Of a stretch of DNA of 35,344 bases, positions 22,575-29,889 are shown one piece after another (positions within the stretch are counted from its first letter, which is position 1; each line of letters begins with the position of its first letter). The stretch is from Myxococcales bacterium. Its GTDB lineage: Bacteria; Myxococcota_A; Polyangia; Haliangiales; Haliangiaceae. The translations under genes were made by a program, and so were the position numbers. The notes below the pieces were generated by a model, which was not told the origin of the DNA, searched no databases, and saw only the letters and a list, made by a program, of their open reading frames with translations. The stretch lies in contig JAEUJY010000120.1 in NCBI GenBank assembly GCA_016794525.1, positions 1 through 35,344 on the forward strand, given 5' to 3'.

Positions 22575-22580
22575 TACGAT
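22575..22580 (+). promoter_or_regulatory. -10 element (TACGAT), predicted leaderless start
   Basis: TACGAT is followed by exactly six bases and the GTG at 22587 of the collagen-like gene. Confidence 0.6.
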
Positions 22581-22586
22581 CGCCGC

Positions 22587-23303
22587 GTGCAAGCGCGGAC
22601 GCTGCTCGTCGCGGGGGCCTGGCTGGCGTGCGCCTGCCGCGGCACCTCGCCCGACAAGCGCGTCGACGAGCTCAAGGCCCGCCTGGCCGAGGCCGAGGGC
22701 CGGCTCGAGTCGATCGAGCGCACCGGCACCAAGGTCGACGCGCAGAAGGTCGCGCGCGAGCTGGCGGCGATGGGGCCGTCGAGCGGGCTGGCCGGGCCTG
22801 TCGGGCCGGCGGGGCCGCCGGGCATCGTCGGGCCGCCTGGACCGAACGGTCCGCCCGGCCCGGCAGGCGCCGGTCCCGAGGGGCCGCCGGGGCCGCCGGG
22901 GCCGTCGGGGCCGGTCGGTCCCGAGGGCGCGCAGGGCGTCCAGGGGCTGCAGGGGCCTCAGGGCCTGCAGGGGCCGCAAGGACCGCAGGGCCCGCGCGGG
23001 CCGGCGGGGCCGCCCGGCGCCTACGCCGCCAAGCAAGATCTGTCGCGCCGCGAGGCCCGGGTCTCGGTCGGCGCGGGCCAGGTCGCGTCGGCGGTCGCCG
23101 CCTGCGAGCGCGCCCGCGACCTGGTCATCACCGGCGGCTGCTACGCCGATCCGATGTGGGTCGCCGAGCTGGTGGCGGCGCGCCCGGTCGGCCTCACCGA
23201 CGAGCACGCCGCGTCGAGCTGGCGCTGCGACTACCGCAACACGTCCACCAGCCAGGCCATCGAGATCGTCGCCGAGGTCTACTGCGTCGCGCCGCGCGAG
23301 TAG
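22587..23303 (+). CDS. Secreted collagen-like (Gly-X-Y) protein, probable lipoprotein
   Basis: The protein has 238 residues. The N-terminus [19 protein letters not shown] is a short signal with cysteines at the expected lipobox region (LACAC). A coiled coil follows ([19 protein letters not shown]; about 25-65), then 26 Gly-X-Y triplets (about 68-147) with a single Gly-Ala interruption about nine triplets in; the first part is GPP/GPA-rich and the second GPQ/GLQ-rich. The C-terminal domain has four Cys ([34 protein letters not shown]). Coiled coils usually register collagen trimers, so a trimeric surface stalk is likely. Pro-hydroxylation is not expected in bacteria. The GTG start is supported by TACGAT six bases upstream. 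It is divergent from the ftsE-like gene with only 89 bp between. Confidence 0.88.
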   Translation: MQARTLLVAGAWLACACRGTSPDKRVDELKARLAEAEGRLESIERTGTKVDAQKVARELAAMGPSSGLAGPVGPAGPPGIVGPPGPNGPPGPAGAGPEGPPGPPGPSGPVGPEGAQGVQGLQGPQGLQGPQGPQGPRGPAGPPGAYAAKQDLSRREARVSVGAGQVASAVAACERARDLVITGGCYADPMWVAELVAARPVGLTDEHAASSWRCDYRNTSTSQAIEIVAEVYCVAPRE

Positions 23304-23305
23304 CC

Positions 23306-23329
23306 GGAGGGTTTGTCGCCAAACCCTCC
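23306..23329. terminator. Perfect 10-bp hairpin just after the collagen-like gene
   Basis: GGAGGGTTTG (23306-23315) and CAAACCCTCC (23320-23329) are a perfect inverted repeat around a TCGC loop, starting 2 bases after the stop. No T run follows, but the stem is symmetrical and could act from both sides. Confidence 0.7.
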
Positions 23330-23356
23330 CCCGTCGGGGTCATGCCCCCGACGGGG
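23329..23356. terminator. Second perfect hairpin, 11-bp arms
   Basis: CCCCGTCGGGG (23329-23339) and CCCCGACGGGG (23346-23356) are a perfect inverted repeat with a 6-base spacer, directly abutting the previous hairpin in the gap between convergent genes. Confidence 0.65.
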
Positions 23357-23425
23357 CCCCCACCCGAGACGCGCGCTCGCCCCCCCCTCGCCGCCGGGCG
23401 CGGCGCGGTCAGCGCCCGCTGCGGG

Positions 23426-24577
23426 TCACGGCCGCGTGAAGGTCGCCGTGATGCTGTACGTCGACGCGGTGTAGCCGTCGGCGGCCACGTAGAACCCGGT
23501 CGCGCCCTGCGGCACGGTGATCGCGCAGCTCTCGTTGGAGGTCGTCAGGTACGGCCGGCACGCGAAGCGCGAGCGGGTCGGCGCGTTGTTGAAGCGCACG
23601 TAGAGGTCGGCGTCGCCGGTGCCGGTCATCGTCACGTTGAGCGTCGAGCCGACCTTCACCGCGATCGGGCCGCCGACGACCTTGAGCTGGCCCAGCGTCA
23701 GGCTGCCGGTCCAGGTCTGGGTGCCGCCGCCGCTCGGCGGCGGGGGCGGCGGCGGGGGCGGCGGCGGCGCGCCGCCCGGCGCGCCGTACAGCGCCGCGGC
23801 GCCCTCGGCGTCGCGCGTCGTGAACGCCAGGTTGCTCGAGGTGCCGTTGCACTGCGGGTAGTGCATGATCGACGCCGAGTCGTACGGCGTCAGCGGGCGC
23901 CAGCTGTTGTCCTCGAAGCACGTCCCCGACTCGGGCCGGGTGTGCTCGTGGCGGAAGCCGAGCGCGTGGCCCAGCTCGTGGCCGAGGATGTTCTTGAGCG
24001 GCCAGCTCAGGCCGGGATCGAACGCGGTGTTGTCGATGAGGACGTTGCGGCTCGAGCGCGCGTTGTTGGGGAAGAACGCGCGCGCCAGGTACTGGCCGCC
24101 GACGTTGACCGGGTTCACGTCGAACACGACGCTGGTGTTGCTGGCGGTGCAGGTGGCGTCCTGCGCCGGCACGTAGACGAAGTTGACGTTGGCGCGCACC
24201 TCCCAGCCCAGGTCGGTGGCCTGGCGCAGCGCCTCGACGACGGCGGCCTTGTTGCCGGCGAAGCGGTCGCTCACGCAGTACGTGAGGTTGAGCTTCTGGG
24301 TGTCGTTCCACTTGGTGTCGAGGCCACCGGCGGCGTTGACGATCAGCTCCTGCCCGCCGTACAGCGCCAGCCACTCCTCGTACAGCGCCTTCTCGTTGGC
24401 GACCGGCGTGTCACCGTCGATGATGTACGCGCCGCCCTCCCACGGTTCCCGGAACGTCAGGTCGCGGAACTCCTCGAAGGTGAGGTCGTCGTTGAGGGTG
24501 GCGGTGGTGTCGCCGACCATGCAGCCGGCGAGCGGCGTGGCGGCGATGAACCCGAGTGCGATGAGCGAGCGCTTCAT
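23426..24577 (-). CDS. Astacin-like zinc metalloprotease lipoprotein with PPC domain
   Basis: The protein has 383 residues from the ATG at 24577. MKRSLIALGFIAATPLAGC is a lipoprotein signal (LAGC, Cys19). Residues about 90-265 are a metzincin domain: HELGHALGFRHE (200-211) is the astacin form HExxHxxGFxHE, followed by R214 and the Met-turn SIMHY (237-241) with the Tyr ligand. A run of eleven prolines (271-281) leads to a C-terminal PPC (bacterial pre-peptidase C-terminal) beta domain ending TYSITATFTRP. The propeptide region (20-90) may keep it latent. It should be an outer-membrane-anchored or shed secreted protease. GGAGG nine bases upstream marks the start. It is convergent with the collagen-like gene. 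Confidence 0.93.
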   Translation of the reverse strand: MKRSLIALGFIAATPLAGCMVGDTTATLNDDLTFEEFRDLTFREPWEGGAYIIDGDTPVANEKALYEEWLALYGGQELIVNAAGGLDTKWNDTQKLNLTYCVSDRFAGNKAAVVEALRQATDLGWEVRANVNFVYVPAQDATCTASNTSVVFDVNPVNVGGQYLARAFFPNNARSSRNVLIDNTAFDPGLSWPLKNILGHELGHALGFRHEHTRPESGTCFEDNSWRPLTPYDSASIMHYPQCNGTSSNLAFTTRDAEGAAALYGAPGGAPPPPPPPPPPPSGGGTQTWTGSLTLGQLKVVGGPIAVKVGSTLNVTMTGTGDADLYVRFNNAPTRSRFACRPYLTTSNESCAITVPQGATGFYVAADGYTASTYSITATFTRP

Positions 24578-24586
24578 GTTTCCGAT

Positions 24587-24591
24587 CCTCC
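24587..24591 (-). promoter_or_regulatory. Shine-Dalgarno GGAGG of the metalloprotease gene
   Basis: Minus-strand GGAGG lies nine bases before the ATG at 24577 and supports this start over an in-frame ATG nine codons upstream. Confidence 0.75.
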
Positions 24592-24604
24592 GTGCGGCCG
24601 ACAC

Positions 24605-25065
24605 TCTTCACGCGCGATGCCAGCTCGCTCGAGCGCGTCGTCGCGCCGTCGCGCCGCTGCGTGTCAGCGCGGCGCGGTCTGCCAGACCCACATCGGCGCA
24701 GCGCGACGCCGCGTGCGCAGCCGAACCGCGATCGGTAAGCGCGCTGACGTGCGCCACACGCGGGGCCACTGACATCGGCGCGCCAGATGACAGCGACGGT
24801 CAGCGCGCTGTCATCGTCGCTCCCGATCCCCCGCGCAACTCGGTGAGACCACGTCGGTTCCCGGGCTCGCATCTCGCGCCATGGCGGCGCAACGCCCACG
24901 CGAGCACAGGTGCGTTTTGCCTCGGCGTGTTCGTGCGGCGCGCGCCTACACCGCCATTCCTCGACGGAGATCGCGGCGCATCCGCGCACGTCCGGCGCGC
25001 GTCGGGAGATGGACGGCGGTGGTCGGCGATGTAGGACAGGCGCGCCGGGCGTGGACCCACCAGCC
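24605..25065. other. Intergenic region with repeated GTCAGCGC boxes
   Basis: This is most of the 550-bp gap between divergent genes, the largest in the window. Long open frames cross it on both strands but are Arg-rich and lack any start or family signal. It holds the 8-mer GTCAGCGC three times in either orientation (24663-24670, 24741-24748 inverted, 24799-24806), plus the dyad listed separately. It is slightly less GC-rich than its surroundings. A small RNA or promoter cluster is possible; I see no gene. Confidence 0.55.
24786..24815. promoter_or_regulatory. Perfect 10-bp inverted repeat with 10-bp spacer, candidate operator
   Basis: GATGACAGCG (24786-24795) and CGCTGTCATC (24806-24815) match perfectly. 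Half-site centres are 20 bp apart, about two helical turns, which suits a dimer binding one face of the DNA. Confidence 0.5.
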
Positions 25066-25087
25066 ACTGCAACCGGCGAGTTGCAGT
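25066..25087. promoter_or_regulatory. Inverted repeat ACTGCAA-N8-TTGCAGT upstream of the CAP gene
   Basis: The arms of 7 bp are perfect (25066-25072 and 25081-25087). The site lies just upstream of a TTGACC -35-like box, so a bound protein could activate or block this promoter. Confidence 0.5.
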
Positions 25088-25091
25088 CGCC

Positions 25092-25121
25092 TTGACCCTC
25101 GCGGTGGCGCGAGGCGATCAT
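25092..25121 (+). promoter_or_regulatory. Candidate promoter of the CAP lipoprotein gene
   Basis: TTGACC (25092-25097), 18 bases, GATCAT (25116-25121), then exactly six bases to the ATG at 25128. The -10 box is imperfect. A 7-bp hairpin (CCTCGCG / CGCGAGG, 25097-25114) occupies the spacer. Confidence 0.5.
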
Positions 25122-25127
25122 CCACCG

Positions 25128-25724
25128 ATGCGCTCCTCGCGGTGGTTCGCAGCTCTGGTGGTCCTCGGCGCGTGCGGTTCCGACGACGCCGCGCCGCCGG
25201 GCGACGGCGACGCGGGCGCCGACGTCGACGCGGCCGCCGGCACGATCGACGCGCCGCCGGTGGTGGGCGAGCCGCCCGGCCTCGAGGGCATCGTCAACGC
25301 GCACAACGCCGAGCGCGCGCTGGTCGGCGTCGGCCCGCTCACCTGGGATCCGGCGCTGGCCGCGATCGCCGACGCCTGGGTCCGGCAGTGCGTCGACACC
25401 CAGGCGCCGACCGGGCTGGTCGATCACAACGCCGGCCGCTCGAACGGCTACCCGACCTACGTCGGCGAGAACATCTACGGCTCCGGGGGCCAGGCCAGCG
25501 GCACCGGCGCCACCGCGTCGTGGGTGAGCGAGAAGCAGTACTACCACCACGACACCAACAGCTGCGACCCCGGGCGCATCTGCGGCCACTACACGCAGGT
25601 CGTCTGGCGCAACACGACCAAGATCGGCTGCGCGATCTACACCTGCGCCGGCTTCCAGTACGGCTCGACGGTGGTCTGCGACTACGGCCCCGGCGGCAAC
25701 ATCGGCGGCCAGTCGCCCTACTGA
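25128..25724 (+). CDS. CAP/SCP-family (PR-1-like) lipoprotein
   Basis: The protein has 198 residues. The ATG at 25128 gives MRSSRWFAALVVLGACGSD, a lipoprotein signal (LGAC). An Asp/Ala/Pro linker leads to a CAP domain (about 55-198) with the family marks: IVNAHNAERALVGVGPLTWD, VGENIYGS, CGHYTQVVWRNTTKIGCA and VVCDYGPGGN. CAP proteins are secreted and include plant PR-1 and animal venom proteins; bacterial members bind or process envelope ligands, exact activity unknown. It has the full set of conserved His/Glu and Cys residues. It sits 86 bp ahead of the Tat genes but with promoter-like sequence between. Confidence 0.92.
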   Translation: MRSSRWFAALVVLGACGSDDAAPPGDGDAGADVDAAAGTIDAPPVVGEPPGLEGIVNAHNAERALVGVGPLTWDPALAAIADAWVRQCVDTQAPTGLVDHNAGRSNGYPTYVGENIYGSGGQASGTGATASWVSEKQYYHHDTNSCDPGRICGHYTQVVWRNTTKIGCAIYTCAGFQYGSTVVCDYGPGGNIGGQSPY

Positions 25725-25795
25725 CGCCCCGGCGCCCCGGGCCCGCGCCCTATATACAGAGCGGCGCCGGCGGTCGCCCCGATCCCGGCGGGTGC

Positions 25796-25801
25796 TACAA
25801 T
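25796..25801 (+). promoter_or_regulatory. -10-like element (TACAAT) of the Tat operon
   Basis: TACAAT ends nine bases before the ATG at 25811, so any leader would be very short. An AT patch (TATATA, 25751-25756) lies about 40 bp further upstream and is an alternative promoter. Confidence 0.45.
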
Positions 25802-25810
25802 CCCGCCGCA

Positions 25811-26398
25811 ATGTTCGGCATGGGCATGAACGAGATCCTCGTGATCCTCGTGGTCGCGATGCTGTTTCTCGGCCCCGAGAAGCTGCCCGACGCCGCCAAG
25901 ACCATCTCCAAGGGCATCCGCGACCTGCGCAAGCAGACCCGCGAGTTCCAGGACACGATCGAGAACGACACCGAGATCGGCGGGGCCATCCGCGACATCA
26001 AGAGCGCGCTGCGCGGTGAGGAGATCCGGCGCCCGCCGGTGAAGAAGCCGCCCCCCAAGCCGGCCGACGCGGCCGACGCGGCCGACGCCCCCACCAGCCT
26101 GGCCGCCGCCGTCGCCGCCGCCGGGCTCGCGGGCGGCGCGCACGCGTCGCCGGCCGCCCCCGCACCGGGCGCGGACCTCGCACCCGCCGCGATCGCCGCG
26201 CCGGCCACGGCCCCCGAGGCCACCGCCGAGGTCGCCGCGACCACCGCGCCGCCCGCCGACGCTGGCGACGCCGCCGACGCTGCCGACGCGGTCGACGAAG
26301 CCCCCGATCCCGCCGCCGAGGCCGCCGCCGCCGAGGCCGCCGAGCTGGCCAGCCTCATCAAGCCCGCCGCGGGCGCCATCGGCCGCGGACAGAGCTGA
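25811..26398 (+). CDS. Twin-arginine translocase TatA/TatB-family subunit
   Basis: The protein has 195 residues. The N-terminus MFGMGMNEILVILVVAMLF, then LGPEKLPDAAKTISKGIRDL, is the TatA/B pattern: one short membrane helix with a polar Glu, the GPEKLP hinge and an amphipathic helix along the membrane. A charged helix (REFQDTIENDTEIGGAIRDI) follows, then a long Ala/Pro/Asp-rich tail (about 80-180) with repeated ADAAD, which is more TatB-like in length. The Tat system exports folded proteins with an RR signal; TatB/TatC form the receptor and TatA the pore. Which one this is cannot be settled by eye. tatC follows 2 bases after its stop. Confidence 0.92.
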   Translation: MFGMGMNEILVILVVAMLFLGPEKLPDAAKTISKGIRDLRKQTREFQDTIENDTEIGGAIRDIKSALRGEEIRRPPVKKPPPKPADAADAADAPTSLAAAVAAAGLAGGAHASPAAPAPGADLAPAAIAAPATAPEATAEVAATTAPPADAGDAADAADAVDEAPDPAAEAAAAEAAELASLIKPAAGAIGRGQS

Positions 26399-26400
26399 CC

Positions 26401-27198
26401 ATGGCCGCCAGCGAGTCCGATCTCGACGACGGGCGGATGCCGTTCCTCGAGCACCTGCGCGAGTTCCGCAGCCGCCTCCGCAACTCGGCGATCGCCTTCA
26501 TGATCGCCACGGTCGCGTGCTGGTTCTACGCCGGCAAGATCTACGAGGCGCTGCTCGAGCCGTACCAGAAGGCGATCGTCCACCACCCGAAGCTGGCGAC
26601 GACGACCATGAAGTACAACGTCATCACCGAGCCCTTCTGGGTCGGGATGTCGGTGGCCATGTGGTCGGGGATCTTCGCGGCCAGCCCGTTCATCTTCTAC
26701 CAGCTGTGGAAGTTCATCGCGCCCGGGCTCTACAAGTCCGAGCGGCGGATGGGCCTGGTGTTCTCGATCCTGTCGGCGATGTTCTTCATCGGCGGCGCGG
26801 TGTTCTGCCACCAGCTCGTGCTCGAGCCGATGTTCGACTACCTGCTGGGCATGGACATCGGCAACGCCGAGCCGGCGTTGACCATCAGCGGCTACCTCGA
26901 CCTGACCCGCGACATGATGCTGGCGTTCGGCGCGGTGTTCGAGATGCCGTTCGTGATCTACTTCCTGGCCAAGATCGGCCTGGTCACCCACAAGAGCCTG
27001 TGGCGCTTCAACCGCTGGTTCGTGGTGATCGCGTTCATCCTCGGCGCGGTGCTGACGCCGTCGGCCGATCCGATCTCGCAGTGCCTGATGGCGCTGCCGA
27101 TGATCGCGCTCTACAACCTGTCGATCATCGTCGCGTGGCTGGTGGTGCGCAACAAGCGCAAGCAGCCCGGCTACGAGGCGATGCCCGACGAGGAGTAG
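26401..27198 (+). CDS. tatC: Twin-arginine translocase subunit TatC
   Basis: The protein has 265 residues, normal length, with six membrane helices. The family motifs are visible: MPFLEHLREFRSRL at the N-terminus (signal recognition), ASPFIFYQLWKFIAPGLYKSERR in the first cytoplasmic-loop region, LAFGAVFEMPFVIYFLAKIG (with the conserved Glu), and ILGAVLTPSADPISQ. TatC binds the twin-arginine signal peptide at the cytoplasmic face. The start lies 2 bases after the TatA/B-like stop, so they are one operon. No other tat gene is in the window. The C-terminus is a short charged tail. Confidence 0.97.
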   Translation: MAASESDLDDGRMPFLEHLREFRSRLRNSAIAFMIATVACWFYAGKIYEALLEPYQKAIVHHPKLATTTMKYNVITEPFWVGMSVAMWSGIFAASPFIFYQLWKFIAPGLYKSERRMGLVFSILSAMFFIGGAVFCHQLVLEPMFDYLLGMDIGNAEPALTISGYLDLTRDMMLAFGAVFEMPFVIYFLAKIGLVTHKSLWRFNRWFVVIAFILGAVLTPSADPISQCLMALPMIALYNLSIIVAWLVVRNKRKQPGYEAMPDEE

Positions 27199-27205
27199 CC
27201 CGCGG

Positions 27206-27613
27206 CTACTCGCACGCGAGGCAGAGATCCTGCTCCAGCGTGCCGCAGGCCGGGCCGCGATCGCGCACCGCGCCGCAGGCCTGCCAGTCGACGCACTCGC
27301 TGTCGCCGCCGAGGTACATGCCGAACACCGCGGTGTAGTGCAGGCGCCAGCCGCCGCCGTCGGGCCCGCCGACCCAGCCGATCACGTCGGCGCCATCGGC
27401 GACCGCCTGGCTGATCACCGCGCGGAACCCGCGCCCCTGGCTGCGGGCCACCAGCGCGCACACCCGCGCCCAGCCGGCCGCGCCGGCCTCGTCCCAGCTC
27501 TCGATCGCGCCGCAGTCGACCGTGTCGGGGCCGCGCGCGGCCACCAGCGCCACCGGATCCTGATCGGCGAGGTCGCAGGCGGTCACCAGCACGAGCGCCA
27601 GCGCGGTTCGCAT
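27206..27613 (-). CDS. Small Cys-containing lipoprotein, unknown function
   Basis: The protein has 135 residues. MRTALALVLVTACDLA is a short lipoprotein signal (VTAC). The mature part has a central helix region (GAAGWARVCALVARSQGRG) and a Cys-rich end (SECVDWQACGAV..GPACGTLEQDLCLACE). I cannot assign a family. The start has TACGCT exactly six bases upstream, which argues that it is a real gene. It stops 7 bp after the convergent tatC stop. Confidence 0.7.
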   Translation of the reverse strand: MRTALALVLVTACDLADQDPVALVAARGPDTVDCGAIESWDEAGAAGWARVCALVARSQGRGFRAVISQAVADGADVIGWVGGPDGGGWRLHYTAVFGMYLGGDSECVDWQACGAVRDRGPACGTLEQDLCLACE

Positions 27614-27619
27614 GCCGGG

Positions 27620-27625
27620 AGCGTA
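27620..27625 (-). promoter_or_regulatory. -10 element (TACGCT), predicted leaderless start
   Basis: Minus-strand TACGCT lies exactly six bases before the ATG at 27613. Confidence 0.55.
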
Positions 27626-27683
27626 CGCGCGCCGCCGCCGCGGCGCCGCTGGCCGCCGCTGGCACCCGCGCGAGCCGCCGGCA

Positions 27684-28526
27684 TCACGGCCAGGGCGCGT
27701 CGACGACGCTCGGCGACGCCAGCGCGATGCGCTGGAAGCGGAACAGCCGCTCGCGCTGGTAGTCGCCGAGCAGCTGCAGCGCGAGGTCGTCGAAGCTGAC
27801 CGTGCGCACCCAGCGGTAGCCGCACTCGGCCAGGAGCGGCGTGATGTGGTCCGAGCCGAACCGCACCGGCTCGGCGAGGTCGCCGATGAAGTCGCGCATG
27901 CCGTGGTCCTGCGCCGACAGCTTCTGGCCGGCCGCCAGGTTCTTGCCGACGAAGTCGAAGGCGAGGAGCGAGCGCGGATCGAGCCCGCGGGCCAGCGTCG
28001 TCGCGGTCGCGCGCACCGCCGCCTCGGTCAGGTACGGCACGACGCCCTCCCACAGGACCAGCGTCGGCAGGCGCGTCGACAGCCCGGCCGCGCGCAGCCG
28101 ATCGACCGGATCCTCGCGCTCGAAGTCGCACGGCGCGTAGGTCGCGGCGTCGACCGGGTAGCCGGGCAGGGCGGCCAGCCGCGCGCGCTTGGCGGCCTGG
28201 GTGTCGGGGTGGTCGACCTCGAAGTAGCGCACGCCGCTCTTGGGCATCCGCGCGGCCCGGGTGTCGTAGCCGGCGCCCAGGATCACCACCTGGCGCACGC
28301 TCAGCCGATCGGTGGCCAGCGCGACCAGGCGATCGAGGTAGGCCACGCGCAGCGCCAGCCAGGTCTCCATCGCCGGCCAGTGGCGATCGAAGCCGGCGGC
28401 GATGCGCTGGCCCTCCTCGCCGGCCAGCGCCGCGGCCCAGCGGTCGGTCATGATCGGCTGCGGCCAGGTCGACGCGCGCGCGCGGTACGCGCACACCATC
28501 AGCGCGGTGCTCGAGGCTCCATCCAT
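27684..28526 (-). CDS. Class I SAM-dependent methyltransferase, LCMT-like family
   Basis: The protein has 280 residues. The N-terminus SSTALMVCAYRA and the SAM-binding region VVILGAGYDTRAARMP, followed by RYFEVDHPDTQAAKR, are the marks of the leucine carboxyl methyltransferase (Ppm1/LCMT) family; LVLWEGVVPYLTEAAVR is the conserved catalytic-side motif. In bacteria these proteins methylate small molecules (for example polyketide-related or phenolic acids) or unknown targets, so the substrate cannot be named. It stands alone between lipoprotein genes. The start at 28526 has TATAGA six bases upstream and an AGAGG stretch that could also be a ribosome site. Confidence 0.88.
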   Translation of the reverse strand: MDGASSTALMVCAYRARASTWPQPIMTDRWAAALAGEEGQRIAAGFDRHWPAMETWLALRVAYLDRLVALATDRLSVRQVVILGAGYDTRAARMPKSGVRYFEVDHPDTQAAKRARLAALPGYPVDAATYAPCDFEREDPVDRLRAAGLSTRLPTLVLWEGVVPYLTEAAVRATATTLARGLDPRSLLAFDFVGKNLAAGQKLSAQDHGMRDFIGDLAEPVRFGSDHITPLLAECGYRWVRTVSFDDLALQLLGDYQRERLFRFQRIALASPSVVDAPWP

Positions 28527-28532
28527 GGCGCC

Positions 28533-28538
28533 TCTATA
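28533..28538 (-). promoter_or_regulatory. Possible -10 element (TATAGA) of the methyltransferase gene
   Basis: Minus-strand TATAGA lies exactly six bases before the ATG at 28526. The final base departs from TANNNT. Confidence 0.4.
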
Positions 28539-28595
28539 TCGCGCCGCCGCGGGCGCCGCGCGCTTACACGCCTGTCTCGCCGCCGGCCCGGCGCG

Positions 28596-29816
28596 CTACC
28601 ACAGCTTCACGTCGCCGACGCCGTCGGGGCGCCCGCGCACCGCGCGCACCTGGGCCACGCCCTCGGGCAACAGCGTCACCGTCAGCTTGGTCTCGCTGCG
28701 GATCGGCAGGCCCGGCGTCCGCAGGTCCTTGACGTCGGCGAGCTCCTCGTCGTCGAGGCCGAGCCGGTCGCGCTCGTAGGTCGCCTCGGTGGTCACGTCG
28801 AGCGGGCAGCTCGCCGCGCCGGTCTTGGGATCGCGCACGCACACCATCAGGTACTTCGACGTGACGCTCTCGATCTCGTCGATGCCCATGTCGGAGTCGG
28901 TGCGGGTGTGGGTCGACTCGAAGCGCACGATCGTGTGGTCGCCCAGCGGCTCCTGCTTGGCCGCGTCGAGGGTCCACTCCTCGGAGATGCCGAACATGCC
29001 GGGGTTGTAGATCGCCGCCAGGTAACCGACGACGGCCCAGCCGGTGCCGACCTGCGCCACCACCGCGACCTCGCTCTCGTTCATGCCGCTGGTCGCGAAG
29101 GTGACGGTCTGCCAGCCGTCGACGCCGCTGGGGTCGACCGAGCACGACCGCTCGTCGTCGGGCTCGAAGTTCTCGGCCACGGTCGCCAGCAGGCAGTCGC
29201 ACAGCTTGTCCGCGGGCATCGGCGTCGCGCACGCCAGCGGCGCCGGCGCGTCGGTGATCGCGGTGCCCAGCCCGGCCAGCCGCTGCTCGACGGTCTTGTT
29301 GGGGCGCAGCGCCAGCGACTCGCGGTACAGCGCCGCCGCCTTGGCCGGCGCCGCCGCCTGCTCCTCGACCCGGCCGAGGTTGTACAGCGCGGCGGCCTTG
29401 AGCTTGGCGTCGGTGGTCGTCAGCACCGCCTGCCGGCCAGCGGCGCGGGCCTTGGCGTGGTCGCCGGCCGACATCGCCGCGAACGACAGCTCGCCCAGCG
29501 CGCGCTCGTCGCCGGGGATCGCCACCAGCGCGGCCTCGAACGCGGCGATCGCCTCGGGCCACTTGGCGGCCTTGGCCAGCTTGCGGCCGGCCGACAGCTT
29601 GGCCTTGTACTCGGCGCGCGCGGCCCGCGTGACCGGCGTCGCCGCCGGCTTGGCGGCGGGCTTGGCGGCGGCCTTCGCGGCGGCGTCGACCGTGGCGCCG
29701 GCGTCGACCGCGGCGACCGGCGGTGGGGCCGAGCCGGAACCGGCGGCGGGCGGGGACGACTTCTTGCCGCACGCGATGACCGCGAGCAGCGCGAGCGAGA
29801 GCAGCGGACGCTTCAT
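28596..29816 (-). CDS. TPR-containing lipoprotein, unknown function
   Basis: The protein has 406 residues from the ATG at 29816: MKRPLLSLALLAVIACGKK is a lipoprotein signal (VIAC). An Ala/Pro/Lys linker (about 20-65) leads to a helical TPR region (about 70-190: KWPEAIAAFEAALVAIPGDERALGEL and AAALYRESLALRPNK are two clear repeats). The C-terminal half (about 190-406) is a beta-rich domain with paired Cys (CATPMPADKLCDCLL, CVRDPKTGAASC); I do not recognise it. TPR lipoproteins often act as assembly scaffolds in the envelope, but no partner is evident here. An in-frame ATG 12 codons upstream is less likely because the sequence before the signal peptide is not protein-like. Confidence 0.82.
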   Translation of the reverse strand: MKRPLLSLALLAVIACGKKSSPPAAGSGSAPPPVAAVDAGATVDAAAKAAAKPAAKPAATPVTRAARAEYKAKLSAGRKLAKAAKWPEAIAAFEAALVAIPGDERALGELSFAAMSAGDHAKARAAGRQAVLTTTDAKLKAAALYNLGRVEEQAAAPAKAAALYRESLALRPNKTVEQRLAGLGTAITDAPAPLACATPMPADKLCDCLLATVAENFEPDDERSCSVDPSGVDGWQTVTFATSGMNESEVAVVAQVGTGWAVVGYLAAIYNPGMFGISEEWTLDAAKQEPLGDHTIVRFESTHTRTDSDMGIDEIESVTSKYLMVCVRDPKTGAASCPLDVTTEATYERDRLGLDDEELADVKDLRTPGLPIRSETKLTVTLLPEGVAQVRAVRGRPDGVGDVKLW

Positions 29817-29824
29817 GGGTGCGT

Positions 29825-29830
29825 ATCCTA
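29825..29830 (-). promoter_or_regulatory. -10-like element (TAGGAT) of the TPR lipoprotein gene
   Basis: Minus-strand TAGGAT ends eight bases before the ATG at 29816. Confidence 0.45.
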
Positions 29831-29889
29831 CGCGGCGATCCCCCGTCCGCATTCCACGGCCGCGTCAATCGGGCGCCGCGCGGGCGCGC

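Noticed and set aside
22790-23030. Collagen-like region as a CRISPR or DNA repeat array
   Set aside because: The periodicity is 9 bp Gly-X-Y coding with varied codons, without spacers; it is a protein repeat.
24411-25811. Long frames crossing the 550-bp gap on both strands
   Set aside because: Composition is Arg-rich, they overlap proven genes at both ends, and no signal, motif or promoter fits a start.
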